Shown: positions 20,957 to 33,988 of the stretch, piece by piece | How positions within the stretch are numbered: position 1 is the first letter of the stretch | Layout of the letters: every line of letters starts with the position of its first letter | NCBI GenBank assembly: GCA_030435675.1 | Contig: CM059624.1 | Span: forward strand, 15,400,769-15,464,768 | Origin: Steinernema hermaphroditum | Taxonomy: Eukaryota; Nematoda; Chromadorea; Rhabditida; Steinernematidae | Direction: 5' to 3' | DNA: 64,000 nucleotides | The notes under the pieces: generated by a model | The model's database searches: none | What the model saw: only the letters and a program-made list of their open reading frames with translations | What the model was told of the DNA's origin: nothing | Program-made: the position numbers and the translations under genes

Positions 20957-22002
20957 GAGCAACTCCACCGCCCCTGTCACTCAAGCCATAGGCTGCAATT
21001 TCAAGGAGGATGACATGATTTTATACCCCAGATCCTGAGAATACATTAAGCACAGTACCTGTTGTGATGAATTCCAAGATATACCTCTTTAAGAAGGTTA
21101 TCGCAAATGTTGCTGGCTGCATATTGAGACGGGAATACATGCCAGTGTTTCTGATTATGCGCTTGTTTAGAACCCAGCCTATGGGCTGTTTTCCCTTTCT
21201 TCCTTGTGCAAAGCTTCCGTGTTCCCTTTCATCGAATAAATGCATGCTGTTCAATGCAAATTAAGTCTTCTCCGACCTTTGTCAGAGGGCATCAAAACAG
21301 GAAAATCTAAGAAAATTGCATATACATCGACTTCCTCATGTGGAAGGGCAATCGTATCAGGGGAACTACACTTATAAGCAGATAAAAATGAGATTCTTTA
21401 AAGTGAAACTGGTTTAAGAGCTCCGGTATATGTCCATATACTAATGGCATCCTGTTGTTTACTTCCGAAAGCCATAAACACATAGGATGAAGGCACTTGT
21501 CAATGAAACAGTGATCATTGATGTCGTTGCTGGCTGGTCAATGAATCCACCAGAATCTCATCGCCTTAGGACATGAAGCTAACGGATTTTCCTAGCTAAA
21601 ACCCAAAGCTTTAATCCTTCTTCGAAATTCTTTCGATGCGTGGGTTCTAAGGACGCTTTCTTTCGCCGTCGATCGTAACCGGATAACGCCCAAATCCGCT
21701 GAGTTCTAGTATCTCGAAGAACTCACACGCTGTAGGCGATTGCGACCTTTCCTTAATGGCCTGTGCTGGGAATATGCTTCCGTTAGTTTCGGAAATCGTT
21801 GTAAACAGGAGAAACATGTGAAAATTCACATGAGAAACATCGTCTAGAGACATCGTTTTTGATTAAAACATTGATGAATTAAACCCAAATATTTGTGTGA
21901 CATTTAGTATTCGGTTGTTCCATTGAAAATGACGCCTGTTAAACATTCCCCTACAAGCATAGAGCAAGTATGAGCAGCAAACTTTTTCATAGTTTGTATA
22001 GT
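20957..22002. other. Intergenic, no supported gene
   Basis: Short overlapping frames only; nothing recognised. Confidence 0.45.
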
Positions 22003-22071
22003 CATATAGACCTACCGTTTGCCCCTAGTCTTGCTTCGATCTGATCGGTAGATGGTTGACCGTTCCCTTGT
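22003..22071. mobile_element. Foldback element end fragment
   Basis: Matches the right end of foldback copy B (CCTACCGTTTGCCC, TAGTCTTGC, TTGACCGTTCCCTTGT). Its left half was not found, so this is a solo or truncated end. Confidence 0.6.
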
Positions 22072-23229
22072 AAGGAGGACATTCATTACTGAAATTGGGA
22101 TTGCATTGAACACAAGGAAAAATACAAATTTAAATGGACCGGATGCGGAGTCAAGATCCGAGGAGGACACTTCGGAAGGCTACCTTGTTAGTTCACAATA
22201 CCTTCTGCGAGATCCAAATAGATTGATGCACTATTGAGGTCAATGACGGTCCTTGATTTATCACCTCGACATTCCGCTTCTACTTGGTTAAGTACTGTAA
22301 CAGCCTATCGAGACATACAGCAGGTTCCTATCACTCACAACTACTATACTCATATAGCAACACCACAAGCTCATTTCCAGCGGAATAGAGGTTAAATGTG
22401 AAAAAAGTCACATTTCAGGAATGGTACCTGAGAGCTCACATTTTCAAGTTGACCTCTATAATGGTTCTCTAGTTTGCGGTTTGAGATTCCTATTTGCTTT
22501 TCATATAACACTATCTTAGCTCTATCTTAATGTCGTTTGCACTTGATCAGAAATGACAACATCAGAGGAAATAGAGTCCATATTTGGAAGAATGACCCTT
22601 GCTTTCCCAAAAAGTACGACTTCCGAGACCTCATATTTTCAAGCACTTCAAACAGCTTTGTCTTACTGTCGTCTGCATTTAGAAAATTGGACCAAAATAT
22701 TCCTTCACTCTCGTTTCAGGTACCCGAAAACCCGATCCGAGATCTCTGCTTGTTCCTTGGATCCTCCACTCCCTTGACTCAAAATATTCCATAATATTCG
22801 AGTAAGGAGCTGACGCCCTGGAGGTGCAGTAACCTTGGACTAGCCTTTTGACCTTAAAAAGGAATGCGGCATCAGCGTCGACAGGTTATAAGTCTTACGG
22901 TTCAGTCTTAGCTCTATATTTCTCTTCTCTTCGCATTTCCAAGAGCACACCTCGAGAGAAATCAGCCCCACTTATGGTTCTTTCGCCTCGCATATTCTTA
23001 ATCAGCTTTCCAAGAGGGTTATCACGAGTTTTTACATCTTAAGGGAATCCAAATCTCTCTAGTTTGTACATGTACTATAATCTAAAGACGTTGCCGTGGA
23101 CTCTTCTACTATGATCACAGTCTAGACACCTCGTCCACGCCCCACAGGCAGTGTCCTTTGCCAAAACACAATTTTATATCGACTGCGCAGAACAAAAACA
23201 AATAAACGGCATCGAAAACAATTCCCATT
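22072..23229. other. Intergenic, small hairpins
   Basis: At 22386-22445 AATAGAGGTTAAATGTGAAA and its approximate inverse nest around AATGTGA/TCACATT, a compact hairpin. No gene is supported. Confidence 0.4.
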
Positions 23230-23697
23230 TCACTGCCTCCGCTTCTTGTCCTTCTTCGCCCGCACACACTTTCGCAACCACACCGCCACCATTTGCAACG
23301 GCTTTCGCTGCTTCTTCACCACCTCGAACTCCGTTTCCACCTCGGCCAACGGCGCGTTCTTCTCTACCACGGGCGTCTGCTCCGTTTCGACCAACAGACT
23401 AGGGTAGAAGTAGGGCGACATGTAATAGTAGGACGGGGCCTCGTGCGATGAGACCGACGACGCGCAGACGTTGATGATCATGGTTGGACGGTTAACTGAA
23501 GGGGAGCGGTTGTACTCCTGCTGCTGAGAGAGCGCTCTGAAAGGAGGCGCTAATTGAAAGCCGCAAGAGTCACGTGCGAAGAGCGACGGCTTAACATCAA
23601 CAGGATAGGCCGGCCCCTGGGAGCTATTTTTGGCGTTCCTATCCATCAAGAGGAGGAGGAACACCGCGCGCGACATCTGATCCTCCCAGGGGGGCAC
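23230..23697 (-). CDS. Hypothetical protein, single exon
   Basis: Open frame of 155 codons; an internal Met at about residue 8 (MSRAVFLLLLMDRNAK) is also a plausible start. The composition is protein-like: a short hydrophobic N-terminal run, a Pro/Ser/Tyr-rich middle (APSYYYMSPYFYPSLLVE), an acidic stretch (EKNAPLAEVETEFEVV), and a strongly basic C-terminus ending RAKKDKKRRQ. No family is recognised. The plus strand here has shorter frames. It lies upstream (left) of the EF-Ts gene on the same strand, about 370 nt beyond that gene's stop. Could be an orphan gene or a chance frame. Confidence 0.45.
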   Translation of the reverse strand: MPPWEDQMSRAVFLLLLMDRNAKNSSQGPAYPVDVKPSLFARDSCGFQLAPPFRALSQQQEYNRSPSVNRPTMIINVCASSVSSHEAPSYYYMSPYFYPSLLVETEQTPVVEKNAPLAEVETEFEVVKKQRKPLQMVAVWLRKCVRAKKDKKRRQ

Positions 23698-24068
23698 ACC
23701 TATAGAGGTCGTCGATATTTGTCCTTTTTTTCACATGACGTAGAGGGAGCTAATGGGCGCGATGGATCGAAAACAAAAGCGTCGGAATGGTTAAGCGGAT
23801 AACTATGAAACACGGGGACGTCCCATCCACCTAACTGCCGCTCGGGACTAACTCGGGAGCACGTGGGACGGCACCTCACCCTCATGGGGACTGAAGCACG
23901 CACTGCGGCCCCAGCGGATTGAGAAAACAAGCCTGGCGTCAGCGAGGGGCGGAGAAACGGTGGCCACAGTGTGGGACATAAAATAATATCTAAAACATCG
24001 AGAAATGTTCAACAAAACTTTAGAAAACGATAACAAGAAATAACATATCCTAAATCTGCTCTACATCT

Positions 24069-25274
24069 TCACTCGGATTCCTTCTTGTCGCCGCCCAGCT
24101 CGATCCGCACGAAATTCACGATCTCCGCTCCGTGTCCCTGGACGTAGTCGTGGATGGTTTGCGAGGGGTTCAGCATAAACGCCTGACGTAGAAGTTGTGT
24201 TTCGTCAGCGTCAATTTCCGTCGTCTAAAGTTAATATTAGGAATGCTGAATCACTTGTGACGACTTACCGCGCCCTCGTAGAACGCATTTAGCTCCTCAT
24301 CGCCTGTTTTCTCGGCTTTCTGCTCTGCCGCTTCCGGCTTCTTCTCGGCCACGGGTTGCGGAGGGGCGCCAAGGGATTCGGAGCGCATTCCAATGATGTG
24401 TTGGCAAAGTTGGTGAGCAAGACGTTCCGTGGGGAAAGCGGTGGCGCGTTCGTTTCGGAGAAGGCCGATCACAGACGCGAACTTGCCCATTTCCATAGTT
24501 TCGGTTCCCTCTGAAAACGTCCATTCTTGTCAGTCAGGAAATAAAGCCCTACTAACCCTTCGGGTGAGCATGACCCCTCAGCGATACGCCAGGCTTCGCG
24601 AAAAGCATATCAGCTCGAGAAACAGTAATATTCTCGCGAAGCTTGCCCACGGTCATGGCCACAGCTTCGTTGATGGACCGGCCAGCAGCGGTCTTCGTTT
24701 CTTGCAAATCTAAAACGTCAGAATAAGTACTTTTACGAGCATAAACGCAAACCTGCTGGAATGGAAAGGATCTGTCCGTCGCCAACGTTCTGCACATCCT
24801 TCTTGGAAAGGGCGGCTTGGAGGGTGGCGTTCGTGATCTCCTCAACGGCCTTTTTGAATTCTTCACCTCGAGCGACAAAATCTGTTTCACAAGCGATCTC
24901 ACAAATAGCGGCGACGTTGCCATCGGCGATGACTCCAACAAGACCCTGAGTCGTTTGCCTAGAGCTCAATTTCGCGGCCTTTTGCCATCCTTCCTTATCC
25001 GCCAACTCTTTCAGATATTTTATGGCTTCTGGGAGACGCTCCGGTCCGAATTTAATGAGCGCTTTCCGGCAGTTCACGAAACTGTAGCCGGTTTGCTTGC
25101 GGAGCTTCATCAGCGCCTAAAAAATGGTAGTTAGTGATATATCCGAAAAGGATAAAAACATACAGTCTTGTCAACTTTGACGCTGGCGTCTCCACCACTC
25201 GGAGCAGCAGCCTCGCTGCTGAGAAGCCTTCTGACGATCGATCCGGCGAGCTGAACGTTGCGAAGGCGAAGCAT
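24069..25274 (-). CDS. tsfm-1: Mitochondrial translation elongation factor Ts, 5 exons
   Basis: Exons (minus) 25164-25274, 24753-25116, 24557-24709, 24269-24510 and 24069-24224 join in phase to 341 aa. The factor exchanges GDP for GTP on mitochondrial EF-Tu. The N-terminus ([20 protein letters not shown]) is Arg-rich without acids, fitting a mitochondrial targeting peptide. The EF-Ts N-domain appears as [16 protein letters not shown] and the diagnostic motif as [19 protein letters not shown]. The two core subdomains continue through [18 protein letters not shown] and [15 protein letters not shown] Lys/Glu/Ala-rich insert ([18 protein letters not shown]) precedes the C-terminal [30 protein letters not shown] ends 8 nt before the start codon, suggesting spliced-leader addition. 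The symbol follows the C. elegans orthologue name. Confidence 0.95.
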
Positions 25275-28200
25275 GATTAGATCTGAAGGGAATGATCGCA
25301 ATTAAATAAGAATCTTATGACGAATTCCACGGTAAAACACGAACTCGAGTACTTGATACTTCATCGCCTAGAAATCATGCAAATATCACATCACATCCTG
25401 TTATTTTCAACGCCATTTACGTTTCAAGTTTGCGTAAACACATTAACAGCATGTTTTGCGCAATTCTCCGAATCCTGAAAGCGGTAAACAACGTAAAAAA
25501 CACGTATGTCTCAGAATAGAACATTCGTGATCGAAGGTCAAAGCATTTTCGTAACCTTTGGTCGCGCAAAACTCGAAATTGACAATTTGGGAATTGAGTG
25601 GAGCTTGACTCTAGAATCCGAGAAGTCAGTGATCACCTGCAATTGCCCCAGAGCTTCACCTTCCCCAAATGATATCAGATTTTCACAGTCTCATGATAAT
25701 GAAACATGTTCACGCAAAAGGGAACGTAAACATCCATGTTTTCCCAGGCATGTCGCAACAAACAAGCCATAAACCTACAAGTTCCTAATCTACAGGCAAG
25801 TATCTGACCTATAATCACTTTAAAAATAACGCAACACTCATTCCACAAACAGTAAACATTCCCACGGTCGAACTCGTGCAAATTTAGAAGCAAACACCCA
25901 AAAAAGTTGTTGATGAGTGACTTCCTCGGTGTGACTCACGGCTCGTGAGTGAAATGTAAACACACACGATCGCCCTCAATGCAGTTCGACAACATTAAAC
26001 AATGTAGGTTGAGAGCGGATCCGGCGGAATTTGGATTTGAGGGATAAATCTTTCTTCCGATTGTGACTGGACGTATTTTCACGTTCAAAACTTCATTTCA
26101 GCATCGAGAAGATTGAGTGGCGCTTAGATTCAAGTAGAAAAGCAGGAGTTTGTTGGCGCATCCGTGATCTGGAACGCTTTAATATAATCGAAGCTGAAAA
26201 TAAGGATTAAATGCAAAAAGCGAATAGGTTGCACCAGGAAGGGATCGCAGATCAGAACTCTACTGAGCCTGCAAGAAATGAACACAAATTTGGAGAGAAC
26301 AACGATTCCAAACTTAGAATGAAACACATATCGACAGATTTCATCATGCGTCTCCTTCATTTGTCGACAAATGAGTGAATTCATGGACTGCTTGTAGCAA
26401 AGCAGCACTTATCCGATTTTAACAAGGCAAAAATCACTGAAACGAAGCCGAACATTACTAAACAATGATCCAATGGAGTTCAGAATCACTGGAAGCTGAA
26501 AACTCAAGACTGCGCTTTACAGACAGTTGACAAATTTGAAACCGAGTTTCACGCCGAGCGAAAACGGTCATATGCAAATTTCGATTTCGTTCTGTCATCT
26601 ATCGTCGCTGAAACATCGATGACATCGATCACAAGCACAACCTAAGAACTATTTCGAAATATTTCGTCACATTTCACCTCTCTGAAACCGAAAAATCACC
26701 GACTTTCTGAAAAAACTCCGTGCAAACAAGATTAATAGTTCAATCGACCATCGTTTTGCAGTAACAGTGATGCAACTGCTACGGCAGGGCCGTAAACAGT
26801 CAAAACTGACCGAAAATCAACCTCATATCGGCAAATGTGACGAAATCATTCAGGTTAACATTAGGGCCGATAGCTATTGCTCCCGACTCTATCTGAAAAC
26901 AACTGATCTGCTATCGAAGTGCAAATCTTAAATCCTACAAGTCCATGTATTAAGAAACTCATCTAAAAAGAGCTTTTTTCGGTCAAATCCATGAATTACA
27001 ACTTCTCAGCCTGAAAATAACAAACTATAACACTGTTCTCGTCAGTACAACGTCAGGATTAGATAGGGACAAACTATCGCCCAAAAATATGCAATAGCTG
27101 CACTGAAAAGAAATCGGCTGATTTCACAGAGGACGTATGATCACACCTAATTAATCTCTGGCTCTATATCACTAGAATAAACTCATAAATGACAGTTTTG
27201 ACCAAACTTCTTGAAATCTGCCTTTCCAGCTCGAAATCAAGCAATTACTATGCAATTTTCGGCATTTTCGCCGCACAAAGGTGAATCCATAAGTAAGTAA
27301 GCCAGAAGATCAAAAGTATTCCGAAAAATCAGCGAAGAAACGCCAAAAGAAGGCACTTCCCAGACAGACGTTTGACGATAAAAAAACTAGTCCGAACGTC
27401 TGACGTTTCCCTTGTCTCCCGCGATGCTCCCATCTCTCCAGGAAACTTCTTACCCGTAAGCCGCTGCTTCCCATCAACTCAAGGTTACTGTAAAAAAACG
27501 TCGCTTTCAAGCCCTCATGCGCTGCGCCGATGGGGTCGCCTGGTCGGGTTGCCGATCTCTGCCCCGCTACACTGTTTTTGTTATGTTTTCCCCAAAAGCG
27601 CATGTTACAACAGCGCGGCGTTGAAACGGCCTGCCCATCGCCGTTGGTGACGACTCTTATAGGAGCCGTGGGGAAAACAACTGTCATATATGGTAAGAGT
27701 TCCGCTTTTGGGAGGGTGTGCACTTGGTGGGTGTAGGGTGGATTCTGTATTTTTGCATTTCCAATTACCGTATTCTTAAAATTGCGATACTTGCTTTAAT
27801 GAATGGACCTAAGTGGCCATAGCTTATGTTAGAGGAGTGAAGAAAGTCGAGTCCTGAGCCCCACTCAAAGAGGGACTAATCGTCTATTTCCTTATTGGAA
27901 CGGTCCCATCGAGACTTGACTTTCGGGAAACCAGTTATTCCCAAGACGGGATGAGTCCCCGTCGCTGCTTAGCGCCGATGAACTCCGCATCTTCTCCCTT
28001 TTTTCGCGCGCCGCGCAGCCGCCGACAGTGTTGTTAATCGAATTTGGGTCGTCGACACTGTCGACGACGTGTTGATCGTCATCGCCGTCGCCGCCAAGCG
28101 TCGTCAGCTGGGTGCGAACAGTCAGCCAGCCGAAGGCACGCACTGATTACAAGGTTCGCCGAGCGGCACATCGATTGCACTTCAAAAATCCGGAAATCGC

Positions 28201-28303
28201 CTGTGTTTGTGTTTGCTAGAGCGCCGTGAGGAGGCGTGCTTGAACTCCGCGTGGTCTCTTTAAAATCGCGCGCCCGCTGAGGTCGTCGGCAATTGATTGC
28301 AGA
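25275..28303. other. Intergenic, no supported gene
   Basis: About 3 kb, AT-richer than its surroundings, with many short frames and no motif. The frame at 27310-27723 (minus) reads without family resemblance. I see no gene. Confidence 0.45.
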
Positions 28304-31300
28304 ATGACTTGGCTTCGTTCTTTGCTGCTATTCGCCGTCGTTTGGACGGCTTCTGTGAAGTCGGCCGATCGGGCGCCAACGACAGGTCCTTGTGTTCTGG
28401 GCACGCACAAGGAGTCGCAGAAGCTGAAGTGTACAGCAAATGGTGGGTTTTGTATGAACCGGACAGCTTTGCGCCACAATTTGAATGAAGATACTGTGAT
28501 TGAAACACTTTAGGATTATTAAGAGGTGATAAACCTACTTGTAAGTGCAATTGATGGGGCTCAATTTTCAGTTTTAAGCTGGAAGCGACCTTCGACCAAT
28601 CACTTCCGAAATTGAGGTTCAATAGTGTGACATTCAGATCTTCCTCCAAAATCTGTTGCGACAGTTATGGCCCATTTAGTAGCGAACTTTTATACAGACG
28701 GGTCTAAAAACAAAACCTTTCTTAGCAAGCTAAACGTATCCTCATTCAGTAGAACTTACAAGGGAACGATCAATCACATAACGATAAGATCGACGCGAGA
28801 CTGGGTGCAAGTGATAGGTCTAGGAGTGTATTAACTGTGCAAAATACTAGGTACCTTAATGATGATTCCCAAGTGACCCGGTGTACATTTAAGCTGTTTT
28901 GGTTGGAAATTGTTTATACATACTACTTAAGGTGACCTCGTCTGACAAATCACGATCCGGCTATCTGATGCTTGTTAAGTTTTTTGTATGAATACTTTAT
29001 AACCAAAACAGCCTATATCTACACTGAGCCACTTGTGAATCATCACTAGGGCACTTGGAATTTTGCACCGTTAATATACTCCCCTAGGCCTACCGTTTGC
29101 CCATAGTCTCGCATCAATCTTGGCGTAACATGATCAACCGTTCCCTTGTTGTTAATCAGTCTAAGTCTTCAGAACCACCATTTCATCCATGAAAAAACGA
29201 TTCTGACCAATGCTTTGTTTGACTATTGCGCATAAAATAAACCATATAATATTGTTCGCACAATATATTGCTCCCTACTAAAGCCCCTAAAAGCGAAGAA
29301 ATCAATAGTGATCCTCTAAACTGCCGACGTCACTTCAAAGGCTTTTAATCGTCTTTATCCTTTCACATTTTCAACAAAATTCCAATCGGATTTGTTGACC
29401 AAGGACCTTCTTTTATTGTTGACAATGGCAATACGACTAATACCCTGAATGGGAACATGTCGCTTGCGTGACTTTTTTGGTCTTTTATGAAAGAGGTCGA
29501 CCGGAATTGCTCATCGAACCTCGTTTCCGTCCCTCAGAAATCGCAGAAACAGGTCACAGCGTCGAACTCAATCGATAAAAGGGGGCGAATCAGGGTGTGA
29601 CGTCATTGATACTAAGAATTGACCTCTGAACTATCGACTTCGGTAAATGTGAACATGTGACTGAAACCAGTTTTATGATTTTCGCTATAAGTATAATCAA
29701 ATCATCGACCAAAGAAGATTTCTGCTCTTTGTGGAGGTGTGGTCAGAAGGAACGTGAGGAATATACACGTTTGGCACGTACACGGAATTACACAAAAAAA
29801 AGGAAAAACTGGTAATGAAAAGATGCCACTTACAGGGATCGAACCTGCGACCTTCTGTTTACAAGACAGACGCTCTGCCACTGAGCTAAAGTGGCTCTTG
29901 TAGCGACCTTTCTCGTATCATATGCGACTCAATTGCCGTCGAGTCAACTTTTCTTGTTTCAGGATATTTCGAATTGGTCCAATGCAATGATAACAATTGT
30001 GTTTGTGTCGACCCCACCACTGGTCACGCCGCTACAGAAACGATCACCAATTCTCCCAAACTTGCTCCTCAATGTGGAAGTTAGTCACCTTTTTGTACCA
30101 CTTTACTTCTTTCTCACCTAGTGTGCCACAAGAAGTTGGCTTTCTTGTTCTTCGCCCCTCCATTCCCCACCGACATTCCACAATGCGATCCAAAAACTGG
30201 AAATTTCGCGCCGATGCAGTGTCTTCAAAGCAAAAACGAATGTTTTTGTGTGAATACGGAGAGCGGCCAGGAATTGGCCGGATCTAGAGGTCCTCGAGAA
30301 AGCGTCCGGTGCGCAGGTGTTGGTACGCATTACCACTTCTGATTTGCCATTTTGAACTTTGTCTTAGAATTCTCCATCGATTCGAGTAAGGGCTTGTCCG
30401 TGGTCACCGACAAGAAACCGTCCTTTGATCGTCCCGTGGCGAACATCTTCTGCAAACTGCCAAAATCGATCGGATCCACGTGTAACGGGAAACCCAAACG
30501 AATCCAGTACTACTTCGACTATGAGACGTTCGAGTGCCTCGCCTTCGAGTATCAGGGATGTGGTGGCAATGATAATCGCTACGATACGGTGGATCAGTGC
30601 TGGAGCAGATGTAAACTGCGTAAGTTCGAAGTTTCCTTTATTATAACAGGAAGATGATGGTTTAGCTGATTTCGGGACTTGTTCCGGAAATGTCGGACCC
30701 TTCCTCGAGGCCGATGGAAACCCGCGAATCTGTCATTCTAGCGAGCCAGGAGTCGGATTAAAGGATTGCCCTAGTGGATACACTTGTACAATGTTCGCCT
30801 TCATGGGTTTATGCTGCGATAAGGCAACTCAAGGTGGGTATAGAAATATAGAAAAGCTAGTGTGGTCAGGTGTGAAATTCGAACGCAAATTGTAACATGA
30901 TGTATATCTGGTTACAACCTGTCTTTCTATGGAAGCGAAACCATTTCGCATAATTCAAAGCGCCTAAATAATACCATTTCGAAATCGCCCTTAATCGATT
31001 GATTTTATGGCGACCTATCTATGCATCTATCCCCTTGTCTATCTTTCCAAAATGCACATTTTTAACCGAGATTTGGTGTCCTGATATGTCCCTTCGTCTT
31101 TGAATGAAGCCCATAGGGAATCTCCTCAGTGATGATAATAGAGCCGAGACCTCGATTCCAAGTCGAATCCCAGTCCATTGGATTGAGATTCGATTCAATC
31201 GAATCGATTCGCATGGGGGATCGAATCGATTCAGCATTCACTCATTCCTGCCCATTTCTGTCCCCAAGTCGTTTCCCAAGTCCGTTTACTTAAGGTCTCC

Positions 31301-32633
31301 GGTCAGCTTCGGACAATCCGCTTTCACGTCCAATAGGCTGGGAGAGGAAGGACAGGACGTCCGTGACACCGATTCACAGACTCCACTATAGCAGATACTG
31401 CGCAATGGTGGCCCAATCCAGCGGAGCTCTGACCAACTTGAGCGGCTTCGAATCGTATGACCCATTAGCTAAACGGATAGCTGATCCGATCCGTTCGTGC
31501 CCATTTTTGATTTGAGAGAGATGGGCACGAATGGATTCATGCGATCCGAAGTCATTCAACCGGTTGGCCAGCGGGCTCTGTGGACTGATGGACTCGAAAT
31601 CGTATTGTCCGAGGCTGTTTCAACGGTTGCTGCTCGCATCGATCCGTTCATGTCCCTCTGTTCCTACGTTTCGCGTCTCAAAACTCATCCGAACTTATCG
31701 TATTATCAATCAGCTTTTCGTCTCCACTCTGTTCCCATCACTTTCGGTTCGCACGTACTCAGACGACCCTTTTGCAGATATGTATCTACGCAACTATCGA
31801 CCGACTTGCGGCGAAGGTCAAAAGGCGCACAAACTCGATCTGAACGGAATGCCCTGGACGCTAATTGGAAAATCGTGCGCCGACAACTTCTGCCCTTCCG
31901 GTTCCACTTGCAACAAACTCGAAGTGTTCGCACACTGTTGCGAAGCACGCCGAACGGCGAGAAGCGTCGAAAAAACGCCAAATTCGATTAGCACCGACGA
32001 GGAGCTGATTCCCAACGGGCTTCAGCTGGAAGAGTCCCTTCCTGAGATGCCTGCTAGTGACCCAAGTAGCAAGCCTCCGGTCTGCGCCGACGGACCCGTT
32101 AGGTATTACTTTGAACGGAGCGTTTCGGCGTGTGTGGCCTACCGTAGCTGCTGGGGCAACGTCACCGGATGGTCGAACGCACAAAGCTGCAACTTTCGGA
32201 GATTGCCAAGTAAGACAGCGCAGTCGAAAGTGGTATACGGTAATTTAGTGGACATTGGACCCTGTTCGACTTGGCGCACAGCTTTGTACAACTTCGACGC
32301 TATTCCAAGTGGTCCATCGGTCATCTGTGATGGTCCTGAAGGGAAGAAGGACTGCCCTAAAGGATATTCCTGTCGGAGAGGGGCCTTCTTTGCTGTTTGC
32401 TGCAATGATGCCATTGAAGGTAAGCCTTAGATTTATGTATTGACACTGACATAAGTAATTTTTCAGAAATGTGGTCAAGAAATTTGTATCCAACATGCAA
32501 AAATGGAGATCACAAGCTGGTGAAGGACGGCGACTCGAACCCTCTTCTTGGCCATCGCTGTGCCGACAAGTTCTGCCCGGAGAACGCGACCTGCATTCAA
32601 GAGGAGCATCTTGCTCACTGCTGTCTTCATTGA
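28304..32633 (+). CDS. Secreted mosaic protein: thyroglobulin type-1 repeats, Kunitz domain, lustrin-type repeats, 8 exons
   Basis: Exons 28304-28442, 29963-30079, 30122-30316, 30368-30619, 30666-30833, 31778-32209, 32249-32419 and 32467-32633 join in phase to 546 aa. The start MTWLRSLLLFAVVWTASVKS is a signal peptide. Two thyroglobulin type-1 repeats follow: GPCVLGTHKESQ with NNCVCVDPTTGH, then QCDPKTGNFAPMQC with NECFCVNTESGQE. A complete six-cysteine Kunitz domain comes next (FCKLPKSIGSTCNG, YYFDYETFECLAFEYQGCGG, QCWSRC). Then come lustrin-like units (LKDCPSGYTC, GKSCADNFCPSGSTC), a degenerate cysteine-poor Kunitz-like segment (PVRYYFERSVSACVAYRSCW), and two more lustrin-like units ending HCCLH. 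Thyroglobulin-1 modules often inhibit cysteine proteases, and the Kunitz domain looks inhibitor-competent. The protein is therefore probably an extracellular matrix or inhibitor protein. Introns 1 (1.5 kb) and 5 (0.9 kb) contain repeats and a tRNA. Confidence 0.82.
28758..29149. mobile_element. Foldback element, copy B, inside intron 1 of the mosaic secreted protein gene
   Basis: 392 bp. The left end reads ACAAGGGAACGATCAATCAC and the right end, reverse-complemented, reads ACAAGGGAACGGTTGATCAT. The arms pair for about 165 nt (shared GCGAGACT, GTGCAAAAT, AGTGTA, GCTGTTTTGGTT). Same terminal ACAAGGGAA as copy A and the 22.0 kb fragment. No coding content. Confidence 0.78.
29824..29895 (-). tRNA. 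tRNA-Thr (anticodon TGT)
   Basis: Full cloverleaf on the minus strand: acceptor GCCACTT/AAGTGGC, D-arm TTAGCTCAGTGGCAGAGC, anticodon loop CTTGTAA, T-arm GCAGGTTCGATCCCTGT. Discriminator A. It lies in intron 1 of the secreted mosaic gene, antisense to it. Confidence 0.95.
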
Positions 32634-33781
32634 CCACATTCCCATTTACTTACCTAATCGACTGATTGTTTCGGGTGTCAGATGAAGGTGCCTAATAAGT
32701 GTATATATAGGGCACTGCTATGAGATTTATATGAATGTAATAAAATGAGTACAATAATCATGCAAAATGTCCTCGCAGTCTCGAAGGATGTCAGTTACAC
32801 AGCTTTGAATTGAAATCTTGAAGAATCGCATGTCCATGGTGATTTCATTAGAGTGTCCAACGAAAGCAGGGCGATTGTTGCATTACGGATCTATCACGAC
32901 TGAACCGTGTATCACTGACGAATTCTCTTCTCACTTGTTAACCCTACTCTCAAGGGCCTCTGAAGCACAGGTGTTCAGTCCACATGGTTCCATAGGGCCC
33001 GATGATTCTATAGGGTGTTAATAAGATGTCCAGCGGATGAATAGATAGACCAGGTGTTGCTGGGAAATTCATGGAACCTAGTCATACGAAGCAACACTTT
33101 TTTGGAAAAGCGTAGGGCAAGTGGACCTGTTAGCTTTGTCCTCAAGGGCTTCAGGAGCCCAGGTCTTTCCACATGGTTACGCAAGGACCGATGATTCTAT
33201 ATGTCAATAAGATGTACCCCCAAAACACAACGAAGTATACATTATTAAATATTTACTGACTTTTCACTGGTTTTACTCACAGGGTTCATATCTTCTTTTT
33301 GTGGAAAATGCCGTCAGACCAATATTATATAGGATACATATGCTATGGAGGAATCGAAAACGCGGAAACGCAAAAACACCGAATTTACACAAACCAAAAA
33401 AACGGGTAGGCAGTGAGGTGCCGAATTAAAGGAGAGTGAGAGGGAAAGGAAAAGAGAGTGACAAGAATGAGAAACATATTAGTGATTTTTGTGTTTTTGT
33501 CGTTTCAAGAACAAAAATCGAATGTCGGAATTTCGGAAGTGTCCAGAATCGGAAACAAAAATCGCTAAGGGAATCGATGGAAGCTCTTGGAAATATAGAC
33601 GAGAGAGTGAGATATTGTACATCAGAACATCAACAGAAAACAGAAGAATGTGTGGAGAACAGCGTTTGGCAGCAAATATACAAAAGAAGAGTGACGGTCT
33701 CATCGTATGTACAGCACGTTGAGGACGGGCATTGTCTAAGACGTCAACGATAAGGATTAGAATTCAAGTTGATATGATATC
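32634..33781. other. Intergenic with a local direct repeat
   Basis: Blocks CACATGGTT, GATGATTCTATA and AATAAGATGT occur in order at 32936-33030 and again at 33131-33225. The AATAAA in the TAATAAAATG near 32740 could serve the upstream mosaic gene. The frames at 33436-33753 show no motif. Confidence 0.45.
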
Positions 33782-33988
33782 TCATCGGAATGGTTGACGA
33801 TGGCCCCTGTCGATTGCGACTTCTCTTTTCCCATCTTCTCGCCGACATATGGACTGACCGACATCCTTGCAGCTGTTCAACAGTAACTCGATGACGCCCG
33901 ATTGTCCGTGTTCAACAACAAAAGGAATCACAATTGAAGTGAAAAGTACAGTCTTACATATCGATCTGCGGGGTTGTTGACCATTCCT
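33782..33988 (-). pseudogene. Coding-like block with EHGQSGVIELL motif (paralogue of 35.4 kb)
   Basis: A stop-to-stop frame of 69 codons without ATG. It reads a basic stretch, a hydrophobic run (KTVLFTSIVIPFVV), then EHGQSGVIELLLN and a Cys/Arg-rich tail. The hydrophobic-EHGQS-VI pattern matches the 35412-35546 frame at both DNA and protein level. May be an exon of an unmodelled gene or a decayed copy. Family unknown. Confidence 0.35.

Noticed and set aside
27310..27723. 137-codon minus-strand frame
   Set aside because: No recognisable domain and competing frames on the opposite strand; treated as chance.
31130..31240. GATTCGAATCG-rich stretch that looked like a satellite or CRISPR-like array
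   Set aside because: Irregular spacing and imperfect words; simple low-complexity sequence inside an intron of a eukaryotic gene.
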